A DNA stretch of 64,000 nt from Actinomycetota bacterium (lineage in GTDB: Bacteria; Actinomycetota; Coriobacteriia; Anaerosomatales; Anaerosomataceae), in assembly GCA_009773565.1 (NCBI GenBank), contig WSXY01000003.1, forward strand, positions 1 through 64,000, in the 5' to 3' direction. Under the pieces are notes generated by a model that saw only the letters and a program-made list of their open reading frames with translations, was not told the DNA's origin and did not search any database. Below are positions 24,809 to 33,907 of the stretch, one piece after another. How positions within the stretch are numbered: position 1 is the first letter of the stretch; each line of letters opens with the position of its first letter. The position numbers and the translations under genes are program-made.

Positions 24809-25773
24809 CGCGCGAGCACCATGGCCAGGTCGTAGATGTGCTGCTTCATCTCGTGATGATGGCTATAGCACGTCGCAAACGTCTCGAGCGCCATATCGGC
24901 GTTCTGGAGGCAGACCGCCTTGCCGCTCTCGCCGGCGAGGAGCGCATCGACGGCGGTCGCGCCCATCCGGCTAGCAAGCGTGCGGTCGAACGCCGACGGC
25001 GAACCGCCGCGCTGGATGTGTCCGAGCACTACGGCGCGCACCTGGTGTCCGCACGACTGCGTGAGGTCCTCGGCGAGACCGAACGCATGCGCCGCGCCCT
25101 CGGCGACGACAATGATCGAATGCTTCTTGCCGCGAGCAATGCCCTGGCTGACGGACTGGCAGATGTCCTCGATCTTCCACGGGACCTCCGGGACGAGAAT
25201 GACGTCGGCACCTGCGGCCAGACCCGAGTAAAGCGCGAGCATCCCGCACGTACGACCCATGACCTCGATGATGAACGTACGCTCATGACTCGAGGCTGTG
25301 TCGCGCACCTTCGAGGTCGCGTCGCAGATCGTGTTCTGTGCCGTGTCGAAGCCGATGGTCGTATCGGTCGCGTCGATGTCGTTGTCGATCGTTCCGGGGA
25401 TTCCGATGACCTTCACACCGCGGCGGTCGAGTTCCTCGGCCGCCCGGTACGTACCGTCCCCGCCGATCACGACGAGGCCGGTGATGCCCTGATCGGCTAG
25501 CTGCTGGACACCAAGGTCGAGCCCCTCCTCAGCGAACATCCGCTGCGATCGTGAGGTGCCGATAAACGTGCCGCCTCGGTCAAGCACGCCACCGACGCTG
25601 CCAAGTTCCATCTCGAAGAAATCACCATCGAGAAGACCCTCGTAGCCGTGTCGGATCGCCACAGCTTCGCAATCCCTGGCGACAGCCATTCGTACCACCG
25701 CCCGAATCGCGGCGTTCATTCCCGGCGCGTCCCCGCCACTTGTGAGGACCGCGATGCGTCGCTTAGCAGACAT
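24805..25773 (-). CDS. pfkA: ATP-dependent 6-phosphofructokinase
   Basis: The 322-residue enzyme has the nucleotide site LTSGGDAPGMNAAIR, GGDGTYRAAEEL, catalytic GTIDNDIDATD and the fructose-6-phosphate site IEVMGRTCGMLA. The glycine after GGD in GGDGT points to ATP; pyrophosphate-dependent enzymes usually have aspartate there. It lies 3 bases after accA. The product fructose 1,6-bisphosphate feeds the class I aldolase encoded at 27796. Confidence 0.95.
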   Translation of the reverse strand: MSAKRRIAVLTSGGDAPGMNAAIRAVVRMAVARDCEAVAIRHGYEGLLDGDFFEMELGSVGGVLDRGGTFIGTSRSQRMFAEEGLDLGVQQLADQGITGLVVIGGDGTYRAAEELDRRGVKVIGIPGTIDNDIDATDTTIGFDTAQNTICDATSKVRDTASSHERTFIIEVMGRTCGMLALYSGLAAGADVILVPEVPWKIEDICQSVSQGIARGKKHSIIVVAEGAAHAFGLAEDLTQSCGHQVRAVVLGHIQRGGSPSAFDRTLASRMGATAVDALLAGESGKAVCLQNADMALETFATCYSHHHEMKQHIYDLAMVLAR

Positions 25774-25776
25774 GAC

Positions 25777-26739
25777 CTACTCCCCCTCCGCATACACCCC
25801 GATAGCACTGAGCCGTTCGAACCGCCGCTCGACGAGGGCATCGGCATCCTGGACGCAGAGCTCGCTCAGCGCTGCGATAACCGCACGCTCGACCGCCGCG
25901 AACACCGCCGACGGATCACGGTGCGCCCCTCCGAGCGGCTCGGCGATGATCTCGTCGGCAATGCCGAGACCGACAAGGTCCTCGGCCGTCATTCGCAGAC
26001 ACGATGCCGTTTCCGGCGCGCGACCGGCATCCTTGTAGAGAATCGACGCGCACGCCTCGGGACTGATCACCGAGTAGTACGCATTCTCGAGCATGATGAG
26101 CCGATCGCCGAAGCCGATCGCGAGCGCACCACCGCTGCCGCCTTCGCCGATGCCGACTGCAACGATTGGCACGCGTAGCGCGGAGAGCGTAGCGAGATTC
26201 TCGGCGATCGCCCAGGCCTGGCCGCGCTCCTCAGCCTCAACGCCGGGATATGCACCCTGAGTGTCAACGAACGTGACGACCGGCAGGCCGAACTTCTCGG
26301 CCATGAGCATCGCTCGACGAGCCTTGCGAAGCCCCTCCGGGTGCGGGCTACCGAAGTTGCGCCGGATATTCTCCTTAGTGCTCTTGCCCTTGCGATGGCC
26401 GATGACCATGCAGCGATGGCCGGCAATGGTTGCGAGACCGGCGAAGATAGCCTCGTCGTCTCCGTAGAGTCGATCGCCGTTGAGTTCGACGACCTCCGAG
26501 CAGAGAGCCTCCACGTAGTCCTGCGTCTTCGGGCGACCGGGATGGCGAGCGACTTGCACGCGCTCCCACGGCGAAAGCGCCTGGTAGAGCGTCACGCGCA
26601 ACTGCTCGATCTCGGCCTCAAGCTCCTTGATCTCCTCGCCGAGTTCAAGATCGGCAGCAAGATCGAGGCGCTTCAGCTCCTGAAGCTTCTCTTCAAGATC
26701 GACCAGCGGTCGCTCAAACTCCATCACGAACTGCGCCAT
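25777..26739 (-). CDS. accA: Acetyl-CoA carboxylase carboxyltransferase subunit alpha
   Basis: The 320-residue subunit has the N-terminal coiled region (LEEKLQELKRLDLAADLELGEEIKELEAEIEQLR) and the carboxyltransferase core with GHRKGKSTKENIRRNFG, DTQGAYPG and GEGGSGGALAIG. With AccD it transfers carboxylate to acetyl-CoA in the first step of fatty acid synthesis. Its ATG overlaps the accD stop. The biotin carboxylase and carrier genes are not in this window. Confidence 0.96.
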   Translation of the reverse strand: MAQFVMEFERPLVDLEEKLQELKRLDLAADLELGEEIKELEAEIEQLRVTLYQALSPWERVQVARHPGRPKTQDYVEALCSEVVELNGDRLYGDDEAIFAGLATIAGHRCMVIGHRKGKSTKENIRRNFGSPHPEGLRKARRAMLMAEKFGLPVVTFVDTQGAYPGVEAEERGQAWAIAENLATLSALRVPIVAVGIGEGGSGGALAIGFGDRLIMLENAYYSVISPEACASILYKDAGRAPETASCLRMTAEDLVGLGIADEIIAEPLGGAHRDPSAVFAAVERAVIAALSELCVQDADALVERRFERLSAIGVYAEGE

Positions 26740-27665
26740 TACTCGTCACCACCCGTCGAAGCCGGCACGCGACACGCCGCGCCGGTAGCCGCAAGTGGGA
26801 CTTCGGGACCCGAGAGATAGTCGAGAACCCGCGCGACCGTGCTCGCAAGCTCCGTTCGCGGAACGACTTCGTCGATCATGCCGTGCTCCTCGAGGAACTC
26901 GGCAGTCTGGAATCCCTTGGGGAGGCTCTGGCGGATGGTCTGCTCGATCACGCGAGGGCCGGTAAAGCCGATAAGCGCCCCGGGCTCTGCGAGGATGATG
27001 TCGGCAAGGACGGGGAAACTCGCGGTGACTCCCCCGTATGTGGGATTCGTGAGTATCGAGATGTATGGCACGCGCGCGCGGGAAAGCCGCTCGGCGGCCG
27101 CGGACGTCTTCGCCATCTGCATGAGCGAGAGCATGCCTTCTTGCATGCGCGCTCCGCCGGACGCGATCACGAGCACCAACCCCCGCCGCTCGGCCTCCGC
27201 AAGCGCAAAGGCGCGCGCGATCTTCTCGCCGACTGCGGAGCCCATCGAAGCGCCGACGAACCGGAAGTCCATCGCGCCGAGAACGACCGGGTGCCCGCCG
27301 AGGAGCGCGCGACCCGTCACCACCGCCTCGGCCATACCGGTCTTGTCTTTTGCGGATGCGAGACTTTCCGTGTACGGCTTGTTCGCCGAGAACCGCAGCG
27401 GGTCGAGGGAGCTGAGCGTCGATTCCGTCTCCTCGAAGGTGCCCTCATCGGCGAGCGAAAGCACGCGGGCGTGGGCGTACAACTCGAAGTGATGCGCGCA
27501 ATGCGGGCACACGTAGACGTTCTCTTCGAGGACACCCTGATAGATGGTGTGCTTGCACGATGGGCACTTCAGCCATACGCCATCGGGCAGGTCGGCGCTC
27601 TTCTCTGCGCTGGCTACCGTGTAGCGGCGACCTTCTCGTGCCTTGAACCAGTCCGAGATGGGCAT
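26739..27665 (-). CDS. accD: Acetyl-CoA carboxylase carboxyltransferase subunit beta
   Basis: The 308-residue subunit has an N-terminal zinc ribbon with C34, C37, C53 and C56 (CPSC, CPHC) and the beta carboxyltransferase core, including VVLGAMDFRFVGASMGS and SGGARMQEG. It is the first gene of accD-accA-pfkA-aldolase. A 6-3-6 palindrome lies 35 bases upstream of its ATG. Confidence 0.96.
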   Translation of the reverse strand: MPISDWFKAREGRRYTVASAEKSADLPDGVWLKCPSCKHTIYQGVLEENVYVCPHCAHHFELYAHARVLSLADEGTFEETESTLSSLDPLRFSANKPYTESLASAKDKTGMAEAVVTGRALLGGHPVVLGAMDFRFVGASMGSAVGEKIARAFALAEAERRGLVLVIASGGARMQEGMLSLMQMAKTSAAAERLSRARVPYISILTNPTYGGVTASFPVLADIILAEPGALIGFTGPRVIEQTIRQSLPKGFQTAEFLEEHGMIDEVVPRTELASTVARVLDYLSGPEVPLAATGAACRVPASTGGDE

Positions 27666-27699
27666 AAGGCTCCCAGGTCGGTCGCGGTCGGGACATGCA

Positions 27700-27714
27700 A
27701 CGGCTCAAAGCCGT
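27700..27714. promoter_or_regulatory. ACGGCT-CAA-AGCCGT palindrome upstream of accD
   Basis: A perfect 6-bp inverted repeat with a 3-base centre lies 35 bases before the accD ATG, in the mRNA leader or promoter. It could be an operator for lipid-responsive control or a small hairpin; nothing identifies a regulator. Confidence 0.4.
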
Positions 27715-27735
27715 CCGCATCAAGTGTATAGGATA

Positions 27736-27766
27736 GCGCGGCACCGCCGTTTAGGCGATGCCGCGC
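27736..27766 (-). terminator. Strong hairpin between the class I aldolase and accD
   Basis: GCGCGGCA pairs with TGCCGCGC and inner CGCC with GGCG, giving 12 pairs with one mismatch and a 5-base loop. It lies 30 bases after the aldolase stop. A U-tract is lacking on the minus strand, so it may be a weak terminator or an mRNA-stabilising stem. Confidence 0.55.
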
Positions 27767-27795
27767 CAGGTTAAGCGTTCAGTCGAGCGGCCGAT

Positions 27796-28755
27796 CTAAA
27801 GCGAGTAGTCCTTCTCGCCGTTGAAGACCGCGAGGGCCTCCTCAACACTCCAGTCGGCGAGAGTGATCGCACTGATCGCCTTCGTGAGGCGGACAGCCTC
27901 GGCAAGCGGGCGCTGGTGGATGTTGCGACCGGTGGCGTTACCCTTCGCCCCACCGATGTGGATCTGCTCCCAGAGCTGCGTCAGGAAGACGTCAGCAGCA
28001 ACCGTCGAACCACCGGCGCACACGAGACCGGTACGACCCGACGCCTTCGATGCCTGAACGATCTTCTGAGCCGAAGTCTCGGTGGCGTCGCCCTTGGGCG
28101 GGTTCACCTTCACGAAGTCAGCGCCAAGGCACAGGGCAGCGCCTGCAGCACCGGCGATGAGGTTCGCGTCCTTCTCGTCCACGACCGCCTTGCCGCGCGG
28201 ATAGATCCACAGCACGGCGATGAGACCGAGCGAGTGCGCGTCGGCGATAAGCTGACCCGCTTCCTGCATCATCGTGGACTCGTACTCGCTGCCCAGGTAG
28301 ATGGTGTAGCCGATACCGACCGCGTTCACGCCGTTGTCGCGCAGGTCGAGCACGGTCTGGATGTCGTAGAGCTGCGGCGAGTAGGGATCGTCCTGGTGCT
28401 TGGACGGGTCCGTTGCCGACGTCCTGATAAGGTGCGTCTTGGAGTTCATCTTCACGAGGTAGTTGATCTCGGGATAATCCGCCGCGTACTGAGCGATCAG
28501 GCCGCGCTGGCCGGCAAGTACGCCGCATACGCCCTGCGAGCCGATACGGAACAGGTGCTCCGGCTCGTTGTCCTCGGCGGAGATGTCATCACCGAAGAAG
28601 TCCTCGTTCAAGTGCTCGATCTTCTGATCACAGGCGAAGAGCATGAGCCTGCCGGTGCTGCGGGTCGCTTTGAGGTAGTTGTCGATGTAGGCCTCGCGTG
28701 CTGCCGCGGGGACGTCTGCGGGCACATGGACCTGGTCACGTGTGATGCTGGGCAT
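27796..28755 (-). CDS. Class I fructose-bisphosphate aldolase, DhnA type
   Basis: The 319-residue protein is a TIM barrel of the DhnA/FbaB family, with LMLFACDQKIEHLNEDF near the N-terminus, the mid-barrel YTIYLGSEYE and IYPRGK, and the Schiff-base lysine in DFVKVNPPKG. It is the usual class I aldolase of archaea and of some bacteria lacking the animal-type enzyme. It would cut the product of PfkA to triose phosphates, or run in the reverse direction in gluconeogenesis. The gene stands alone after a short leader. Confidence 0.9.
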   Translation of the reverse strand: MPSITRDQVHVPADVPAAAREAYIDNYLKATRSTGRLMLFACDQKIEHLNEDFFGDDISAEDNEPEHLFRIGSQGVCGVLAGQRGLIAQYAADYPEINYLVKMNSKTHLIRTSATDPSKHQDDPYSPQLYDIQTVLDLRDNGVNAVGIGYTIYLGSEYESTMMQEAGQLIADAHSLGLIAVLWIYPRGKAVVDEKDANLIAGAAGAALCLGADFVKVNPPKGDATETSAQKIVQASKASGRTGLVCAGGSTVAADVFLTQLWEQIHIGGAKGNATGRNIHQRPLAEAVRLTKAISAITLADWSVEEALAVFNGEKDYSL

Positions 28756-28824
28756 TGGGGTCCCTCCTCGTACGGTTCGGCGTTCAGAGCCACCAAATAG
28801 GATAGGTCAAAGAGCGTTGATTCT

Positions 28825-29286
28825 CTAGCGTTGCGGCTCGCGCAACTCCATGCGGACGTGCGGAAGCCCGGTTCGTCCGTACGGAAACGGGTCATCACTT
28901 ACGACTGCGAAACCAAAACGCTCATAGAAGCCGACAGCTGAGAGCCTCGCATGTAGGAACACCGGGGCCAATCCGAGGGCATCCGCGCGTCGCAGCGTCT
29001 CGAGCATGAGCGCTCGCCCCACGCCGGCGCGCTGTCGCTCGAACGCGACCGCAACCTGGCGAATCTGCGCAGACGTCCCGTCGTCAATAAGCCGGGAGTA
29101 GCCGACCACGCGACCACCCTCAAGCGCGAGCAGGTGATGCGAATGTGGGTCCTCGTCGCCCCAGTTCTCATCACGCTTCACGCCGAACGGAGCCATGAGA
29201 ACCGTGTGTCGCAGGTCCGTGACCTGGGGCATTCTTGAATCGGCGTGGTCTACCCACTCCAGTGATGCAACGTCAGACTGCAGCAC
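28825..29286 (-). CDS. GNAT-family N-acetyltransferase
   Basis: The 153-residue protein has the GNAT acetyl-CoA site IRQVAVAFERQRAGVGRALMLETLRRADALG and the following beta strand FLHARLSAVGFYERFGF. The first part (LRHTVLMAPFG and HHLLALEGGRVVGYSRL) fits acetyltransferases near the ElaA type. I set the start at GTG 29286 because GGAGAGGGG lies upstream and a TATAAC box precedes it; an in-frame ATG at 29337 would add 17 residues. The substrate is unknown. Confidence 0.8.
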   Translation of the reverse strand: MLQSDVASLEWVDHADSRMPQVTDLRHTVLMAPFGVKRDENWGDEDPHSHHLLALEGGRVVGYSRLIDDGTSAQIRQVAVAFERQRAGVGRALMLETLRRADALGLAPVFLHARLSAVGFYERFGFAVVSDDPFPYGRTGLPHVRMELREPQR

Positions 29287-29354
29287 CCAGGTCCCCTCTC
29301 CGGCCCGAGTTATACGATATCGCAGGGATCGGTGCATGGCATATATCGCCCGCG

Positions 29355-30962
29355 CTAACCTCGGAACCTGTTCGTGACCGGCATCCGGCGGTCCTTGCCA
29401 AACGCCTTCGGGGTGATCTTGATACCGATCGGCCCCTGCCGACGCTTGTACTCTGCGGCGTCCACCATCCGGACGACCCGGTGGACCATCGCGGCGTCGA
29501 AGCCCTCCCCGATGATGTCATCTGCAGATCGGTCGTTCTCGACATAGGCGACGAGGATGGCGTCAAGGTCGTCGTAGGGCGGGAGCGAGTCCTGATCGGT
29601 CTGATTCGGCCGGAGTTCCGCACTCGGCGGCTTTTCCATCGTGGAGTGCGGAATTACCGGACTCTGCTTGTTGCGCCAGCGGGAGAGCTCGTAGACGCGG
29701 GTCTTGAAGACATCCTTTATCGGCGCAAAGCCGCCGACCATGTCGCCGTACAGCGTGCTATACCCGACCGACAACTCGCTCTTGTTGCCGGTCGCAAGAA
29801 CGAGCCAGCCAAACTTGTTCGAGAGGGCCATCAGGAGCACGCCACGCACGCGCGCCTGGAGGTTCTCCTCGGTCACGTCCTCTTCAAGGCTGCCGAAGGT
29901 CGGCGAAAGCACGCGCTCAACCGCAGCGAGCGGACCTTCTATGGGAATCGTCAGCGTATGTATGCCGGTCAGTCGCGCGAGCTCGCGCGCGTCGGCAATG
30001 CTTCCCTCGGATGAGTACCGCGACGGCATAAGCACGCCGTGGACGTGCTCCGGACCAAGTGCGTCGGCCGCAAGCACGGCGGTCAGCGCGGAATCGATGC
30101 CACCGGAGAGTCCGAGAACGACATCCGTGAAGCCGTTCTTGCAGATATAGTCGCGAAGGCCGAGTTTGAGCGCATCATACATCTCCTCGACTTCGGATTC
30201 GATCGGCTCGATACGCAGTGCGGCGGGTTCCTTCTCGTCAGGATCGATATCGACGATCAGCAGGTCAGTCGCAAACGCCTTGGCCCGAGCGACAACGCCA
30301 CCGTTTGGGCCGATAACGACGGATCGACCGTCGAAGACGAGTTCGTCCTGTCCACCCGTGACGTTGCAGTAGACAAACCACACGCCGTTCGCGGCCGCCC
30401 GGTCACGTAGCATGCGCTCGCGCGAGCGGCCCTTGCCGATATGGAACGGCGATGCCGAGATATTCAACACAATCTGAGCCCCAAGTTGCGCGGCGCGGGT
30501 CACCGGTTCGGGAAACCATGCATCCTCGCAGACAGTGAGCCCGCACTTGAAGCCGGCGATATCGACCACGACGTCTTCGAGCCCCTGCTCGAAGTAGCGC
30601 TCTTCGTCGAAGACCCCGTAGTTGGGAAGCAGCTGCTTGAGGTAAACGCGCTCAACACTTCCATCGCGGCAGAACGCGGCCGCATTGTGGATGCCGTCGG
30701 CATCGCGGTGCGCATATCCCATGACCGCCGGACACGCCGCCGAGCGGGCGAACTCCTCGATCGCGCTCATGGAGCGCTCCACGAAGTGCGGCTGACCGAG
30801 GAGGTCCTCCGGCGGATAGCCGAGAAGCGCGAGTTCAGGGAACAGCACGACGTCGGCTCCGGCCGCTGCTGCCTCGCTGGCAACTCCAAGGCACAGCGCA
30901 AGGTTGCCGTCGATGTCACCGACGGTCGGATCGATCTGTGCGAGCGCGATTCTCATGCGCAT
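29355..30962 (-). CDS. nadE: Glutamine-dependent NAD+ synthetase
   Basis: The 535-residue enzyme fuses an N-terminal nitrilase-type glutaminase with a C-terminal NAD synthetase. The glutaminase triad is E in LFPELALLGY, K in YLKQLLPNYGVF and C in GLTVCEDAWF. The synthetase part has the ATP pyrophosphatase loop LGLSGGIDSALTAVLAADALG near residue 285 and LATGNKSELSVGYSTLYGD. It amidates nicotinic acid adenine dinucleotide using glutamine. The arrangement is the short bacterial two-domain form. Confidence 0.95.
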   Translation of the reverse strand: MRMRIALAQIDPTVGDIDGNLALCLGVASEAAAAGADVVLFPELALLGYPPEDLLGQPHFVERSMSAIEEFARSAACPAVMGYAHRDADGIHNAAAFCRDGSVERVYLKQLLPNYGVFDEERYFEQGLEDVVVDIAGFKCGLTVCEDAWFPEPVTRAAQLGAQIVLNISASPFHIGKGRSRERMLRDRAAANGVWFVYCNVTGGQDELVFDGRSVVIGPNGGVVARAKAFATDLLIVDIDPDEKEPAALRIEPIESEVEEMYDALKLGLRDYICKNGFTDVVLGLSGGIDSALTAVLAADALGPEHVHGVLMPSRYSSEGSIADARELARLTGIHTLTIPIEGPLAAVERVLSPTFGSLEEDVTEENLQARVRGVLLMALSNKFGWLVLATGNKSELSVGYSTLYGDMVGGFAPIKDVFKTRVYELSRWRNKQSPVIPHSTMEKPPSAELRPNQTDQDSLPPYDDLDAILVAYVENDRSADDIIGEGFDAAMVHRVVRMVDAAEYKRRQGPIGIKITPKAFGKDRRMPVTNRFRG

Positions 30963-31019
30963 CCTTGAGAGCGGAACCGATAGTGCACACGGCTACAGTC
31001 TAGCGCACCCACTGAAATC

Positions 31020-31052
31020 AGAAGGGACCCGGGTCGAAGCCGGGTCCCTTCT
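31020..31052 (-). terminator. 13-bp stem terminator after the lipoprotein gene
   Basis: AGAAGGGACCCGG at 31020-31032 pairs perfectly with CCGGGTCCCTTCT at 31040-31052 across a 7-base loop. On the minus strand it is followed by GATTTC, a poor U-tract, 29 bases after the lipoprotein stop; it separates that gene from nadE. Confidence 0.8.
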
Positions 31053-31081
31053 CGCATAACGGTACCGCAGGTCGGTCAGGA

Positions 31082-31591
31082 TTACTTCGGCTTCGTGCCG
31101 GCGAGCAGGCCGATTGTGGTCTTGCCGTCCGCCAGGTTGATCGTGACCGTCAGCGTGATGTCGCCATTCTCGGCACCGTAGAGAACAAGCCGTCCGCCGG
31201 ACGTGTCGTTCTGATCGACCTGGGACGTGATCTTCCATCCCTGGGCTTCGAGCTCCTTCTTGTAGAAGGCCTTGATGTCGTCCACGCTGTCAGCCGTGTC
31301 TATGCTTGCCGTCCACGTGCTGGCGTTGTTGACCGTCATGCCAGACGAGTCGACGATTGTCCCTGCATACACAGGAATGTTGGTCGGGAAGCCCTCAGCA
31401 AGCTTGCCCTCGCCGTTGTTGACGGTGAGCTCGGAGCCGTCAGCCCCTTTGACGGTGGTGGAATCCCCGTTATTGTCGACGCTTACGCCGGTCGCGCTCT
31501 CCACTGCCTTTTTGACGATCGCGCCGCACCCGGTCGACACCAAAACAGCGGCAATCAACGCCACAACCAGAATCATCCTCAAGAACCGCAT
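31082..31591 (-). CDS. Small secreted lipoprotein of unknown function
   Basis: The 169-residue protein has a hydrophobic N-terminal helix ending in a lipobox, VLVSTGC at about residues 16-22, so it should be lipid-anchored outside the membrane. The rest is a compact alpha/beta domain with a KAFYKKELEAQGW motif seen in many small actinobacterial lipoproteins. It is a single-gene unit, divergent from the DUF2207 gene and closed by a strong stem-loop. Confidence 0.85.
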   Translation of the reverse strand: MRFLRMILVVALIAAVLVSTGCGAIVKKAVESATGVSVDNNGDSTTVKGADGSELTVNNGEGKLAEGFPTNIPVYAGTIVDSSGMTVNNASTWTASIDTADSVDDIKAFYKKELEAQGWKITSQVDQNDTSGGRLVLYGAENGDITLTVTINLADGKTTIGLLAGTKPK

Positions 31592-31693
31592 AGCAGCCCC
31601 TCTCTCACCGTGCGGGTCCTCACCCGCTCTACGTATGGATAGTACATCGGCGTATGCTTACGTCAAAAGGCTCGTACTTTCGAGGAGGACCTG

Positions 31694-33514
31694 ATGCTCC
31701 GAACGTCACAGTCTCGCGCGCTCGTACGCGCGATCGGGCTCGCACTCGTACTCCCGTGCGCGCTCGCGCTTGCGCTTGTAGCCTCTCCAGCGCTCGCTGC
31801 GGATCAGTCGTACACGATCCCGAGTGTGAAGATCACCGCAGAGGTCAGGCCAAACGGCGACCTTGCGGTTCGCGAAGAGCGGACGTTCGACTTCAGCGGG
31901 TCGTTCACCTTCGTGTACTGGGAGCTTGATAAGGCGCCGACCAATCCGGCGTACGCGTTCGGTCCCATCGAGATCACCGGAATGAGCGACCCTGGCGGCG
32001 CCTATACGCAGCAGGACTCCGAGGATCGGATCCCCGGTCGCTACCGGGTCGTCGACCAGGGCGACACGATTCGCATCGACGCATACCACGACAGCACTGA
32101 CGTGGAGCGAACCTTCATTCTCGAGTACACCGTGCGTGGAGCCGCAAAGGCATGGGACGACACCGGCGAACTCTACTGGAAGTTCATCGGCGATCGCTGG
32201 GACCATGGTGTTGGCGATGTACAGATCGATGTCACATTTCCCGGCTCCGTCCCCGAGGATTTTCTGCAGGTATGGGCGCACGGGCCACTCACCGGGCTCG
32301 TTGAGAAGAGCTCCAACCACATGCTCCTATCCGTGAGCGACCTGCCTGCCGCAACGTTCGTCGAGACGCGTGCCCTCTTCCCGCGCGAGGCACTACCTGA
32401 CGCGGTTCCGACTCCGGGGGCGCGACGCCAGAGTGTCCTCGACCAAGAAGCTCAACTCGCCGATGCCGCGAACTCCGAGCGTCGTTCAGCACGGGCAAAG
32501 GTCTGGGGAGCGCTTGTGGTCGGCATCCTCGGCCCGATTCTCGCCCTCGGTCTGGCGATCGTCCTCTTCCTGCGCTACGGCAAGGAGCGCGATTCGAGCT
32601 ACCCCGGTGGTTACTTCCGCGAGCTACCCTCAGACCTTCCTCCCGCGGTCGTCGGCGCCCTGTGGCGCTTCGGGACTATCGGTGATCCTGAAACCGTCGC
32701 CACCCTCATGGACCTCGCCAACCGCAGCGTCATCACGGTGAAGCCCACGACCGTGAGCACCCCGGGTCTCTTCGGCACGAAGGACGAGCCCACCTACGAG
32801 CTCACGCTCGACACCTCAAAGTGGGATTCGCTGCACGCCATTGAGCAGGAGCTGCTGTCGTTCCTCTTCACGACGATTGCCGGCGGCACGACGCTCACGC
32901 TGGTCGGGCTCAAGGCTGCGGCTAAGCTGCGCCCTCAGGAGTTCTCCAGCGGAATGACTGACTGGAAGAACGCGGTCTCTGCGGAAGCCGACAAGCGTGG
33001 ATTCTTCGAGACGACCGGCGGTTCGCTCAAGTGGTTCTTCATCGTCGGCGCGATGGGCATTGCGTTCCTCGGCATCATGGCGTCGAGCTTTGCAGAGTCC
33101 GGATGGCCGCTTCTGTCGGCGTTCCCGTGCGCGATCGCCATCGGCGTCATCGCGTTCCAGATGCCGCGTCGGACAGCCGAGGCTAACGAGCTTTACGCCA
33201 AGTACCGCGGACTCCGCGACTACCTCCGCGACTTCAGCCGCCTCGACGAGGCACCGCCAACGCACATCGTACTCTGGGAGCACTTCCTCGTGATGGCCGT
33301 CGTCTTCGGTATCGCCGAGAAGGTCATCGAGGCCATGCGCGTGAAGATCCCGCAGGTCATGAACGATCCCGGGCTGGCACACACCGTGTGGTGGGTCTCC
33401 GGTGGCGCGGGGTACATCTCGCCTGCCTCGGCAATCTCCGGAGGCTTCGCGAGCGCGGCAAGCGTCGCGTCAAGCGCCATGTCGAGTAGCTCGGGTGGGG
33501 GCGGCGCGGGCTAG
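31694..33514 (+). CDS. DUF2207 family membrane protein
   Basis: The 606-residue protein has a signal peptide (IGLALVLPCALALALVASPALA), a beta-rich extracytoplasmic domain of about 200 residues starting DQSYTIPSVKITAEVRPNGDLAVREERTF, a transmembrane helix near 268-292, a cytoplasmic region and two more helices near 450-485. It ends in a serine/glycine-rich tail (SSSGGGGAG). This architecture is that of DUF2207 (YciQ-like) proteins, of unknown function. GAGGAGG lies 6 bases before the ATG. Confidence 0.9.
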   Translation: MLRTSQSRALVRAIGLALVLPCALALALVASPALAADQSYTIPSVKITAEVRPNGDLAVREERTFDFSGSFTFVYWELDKAPTNPAYAFGPIEITGMSDPGGAYTQQDSEDRIPGRYRVVDQGDTIRIDAYHDSTDVERTFILEYTVRGAAKAWDDTGELYWKFIGDRWDHGVGDVQIDVTFPGSVPEDFLQVWAHGPLTGLVEKSSNHMLLSVSDLPAATFVETRALFPREALPDAVPTPGARRQSVLDQEAQLADAANSERRSARAKVWGALVVGILGPILALGLAIVLFLRYGKERDSSYPGGYFRELPSDLPPAVVGALWRFGTIGDPETVATLMDLANRSVITVKPTTVSTPGLFGTKDEPTYELTLDTSKWDSLHAIEQELLSFLFTTIAGGTTLTLVGLKAAAKLRPQEFSSGMTDWKNAVSAEADKRGFFETTGGSLKWFFIVGAMGIAFLGIMASSFAESGWPLLSAFPCAIAIGVIAFQMPRRTAEANELYAKYRGLRDYLRDFSRLDEAPPTHIVLWEHFLVMAVVFGIAEKVIEAMRVKIPQVMNDPGLAHTVWWVSGGAGYISPASAISGGFASAASVASSAMSSSSGGGGAG

Positions 33515-33559
33515 AGAGCCGGCTGCGAGGTCAACGTACGGTTAGCCGAGCCCGGGCTC

Positions 33560-33907
33560 TCAGTACAGACCCAGGGACACGAGCAGCGCCTCGTTGATGC
33601 GCGTCATCGTCTCATCATCGAGCCTGACGACCGGGCCAGAGACGAGACGGCGCATATCGATCGCGCGCACCTGCGAGCACTTGGCAACTGAGGGCTTATG
33701 CAGCACACCCTCAGGCAGTTGAACGTTTACCCGATACCACACTTTCGCGAGGCTCGAGGTCAACGGCACGACGATCGTTGTGCTCGAATGCTGGTTGCCG
33801 ATGTCGTTTTGCACGACGACAACGGGTCGCCTGCCACCCTGCTCAGAACCGATAACCGGCTCAAGGTCGGCCCAGTAGACCTCGCCTCTGCGCGGCTGGC
33901 TCACCAT
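33560..33907 (-). CDS. mazF: MazF/PemK-type mRNA interferase toxin
   Basis: The 115-residue protein carries the MazF fold motifs RRGEVYWADLEPVIGSEQGGRRPVVVVQND, TTIVVPLTS, SVAKCSQVRAIDMRRL and a C-terminal NEALLVSLGL helix. The catalytic arginine (RRGEVYW/GGRRP) and threonine/serine (VVPLTS) positions are present. It cuts single-stranded mRNA at short motifs when free. ATG at 33907 overlaps the antitoxin's end by 7 bases; an upstream start at 33946 would extend into the antitoxin gene and is unlikely. Confidence 0.93.
   Translation of the reverse strand: MVSQPRRGEVYWADLEPVIGSEQGGRRPVVVVQNDIGNQHSSTTIVVPLTSSLAKVWYRVNVQLPEGVLHKPSVAKCSQVRAIDMRRLVSGPVVRLDDETMTRINEALLVSLGLY

Noticed and set aside
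33515-33559. Stem-loop AGCCCGGGCT between DUF2207 and mazF as a terminator
   Set aside because: The stem is short and self-complementary with no U-tract; too weak to list.
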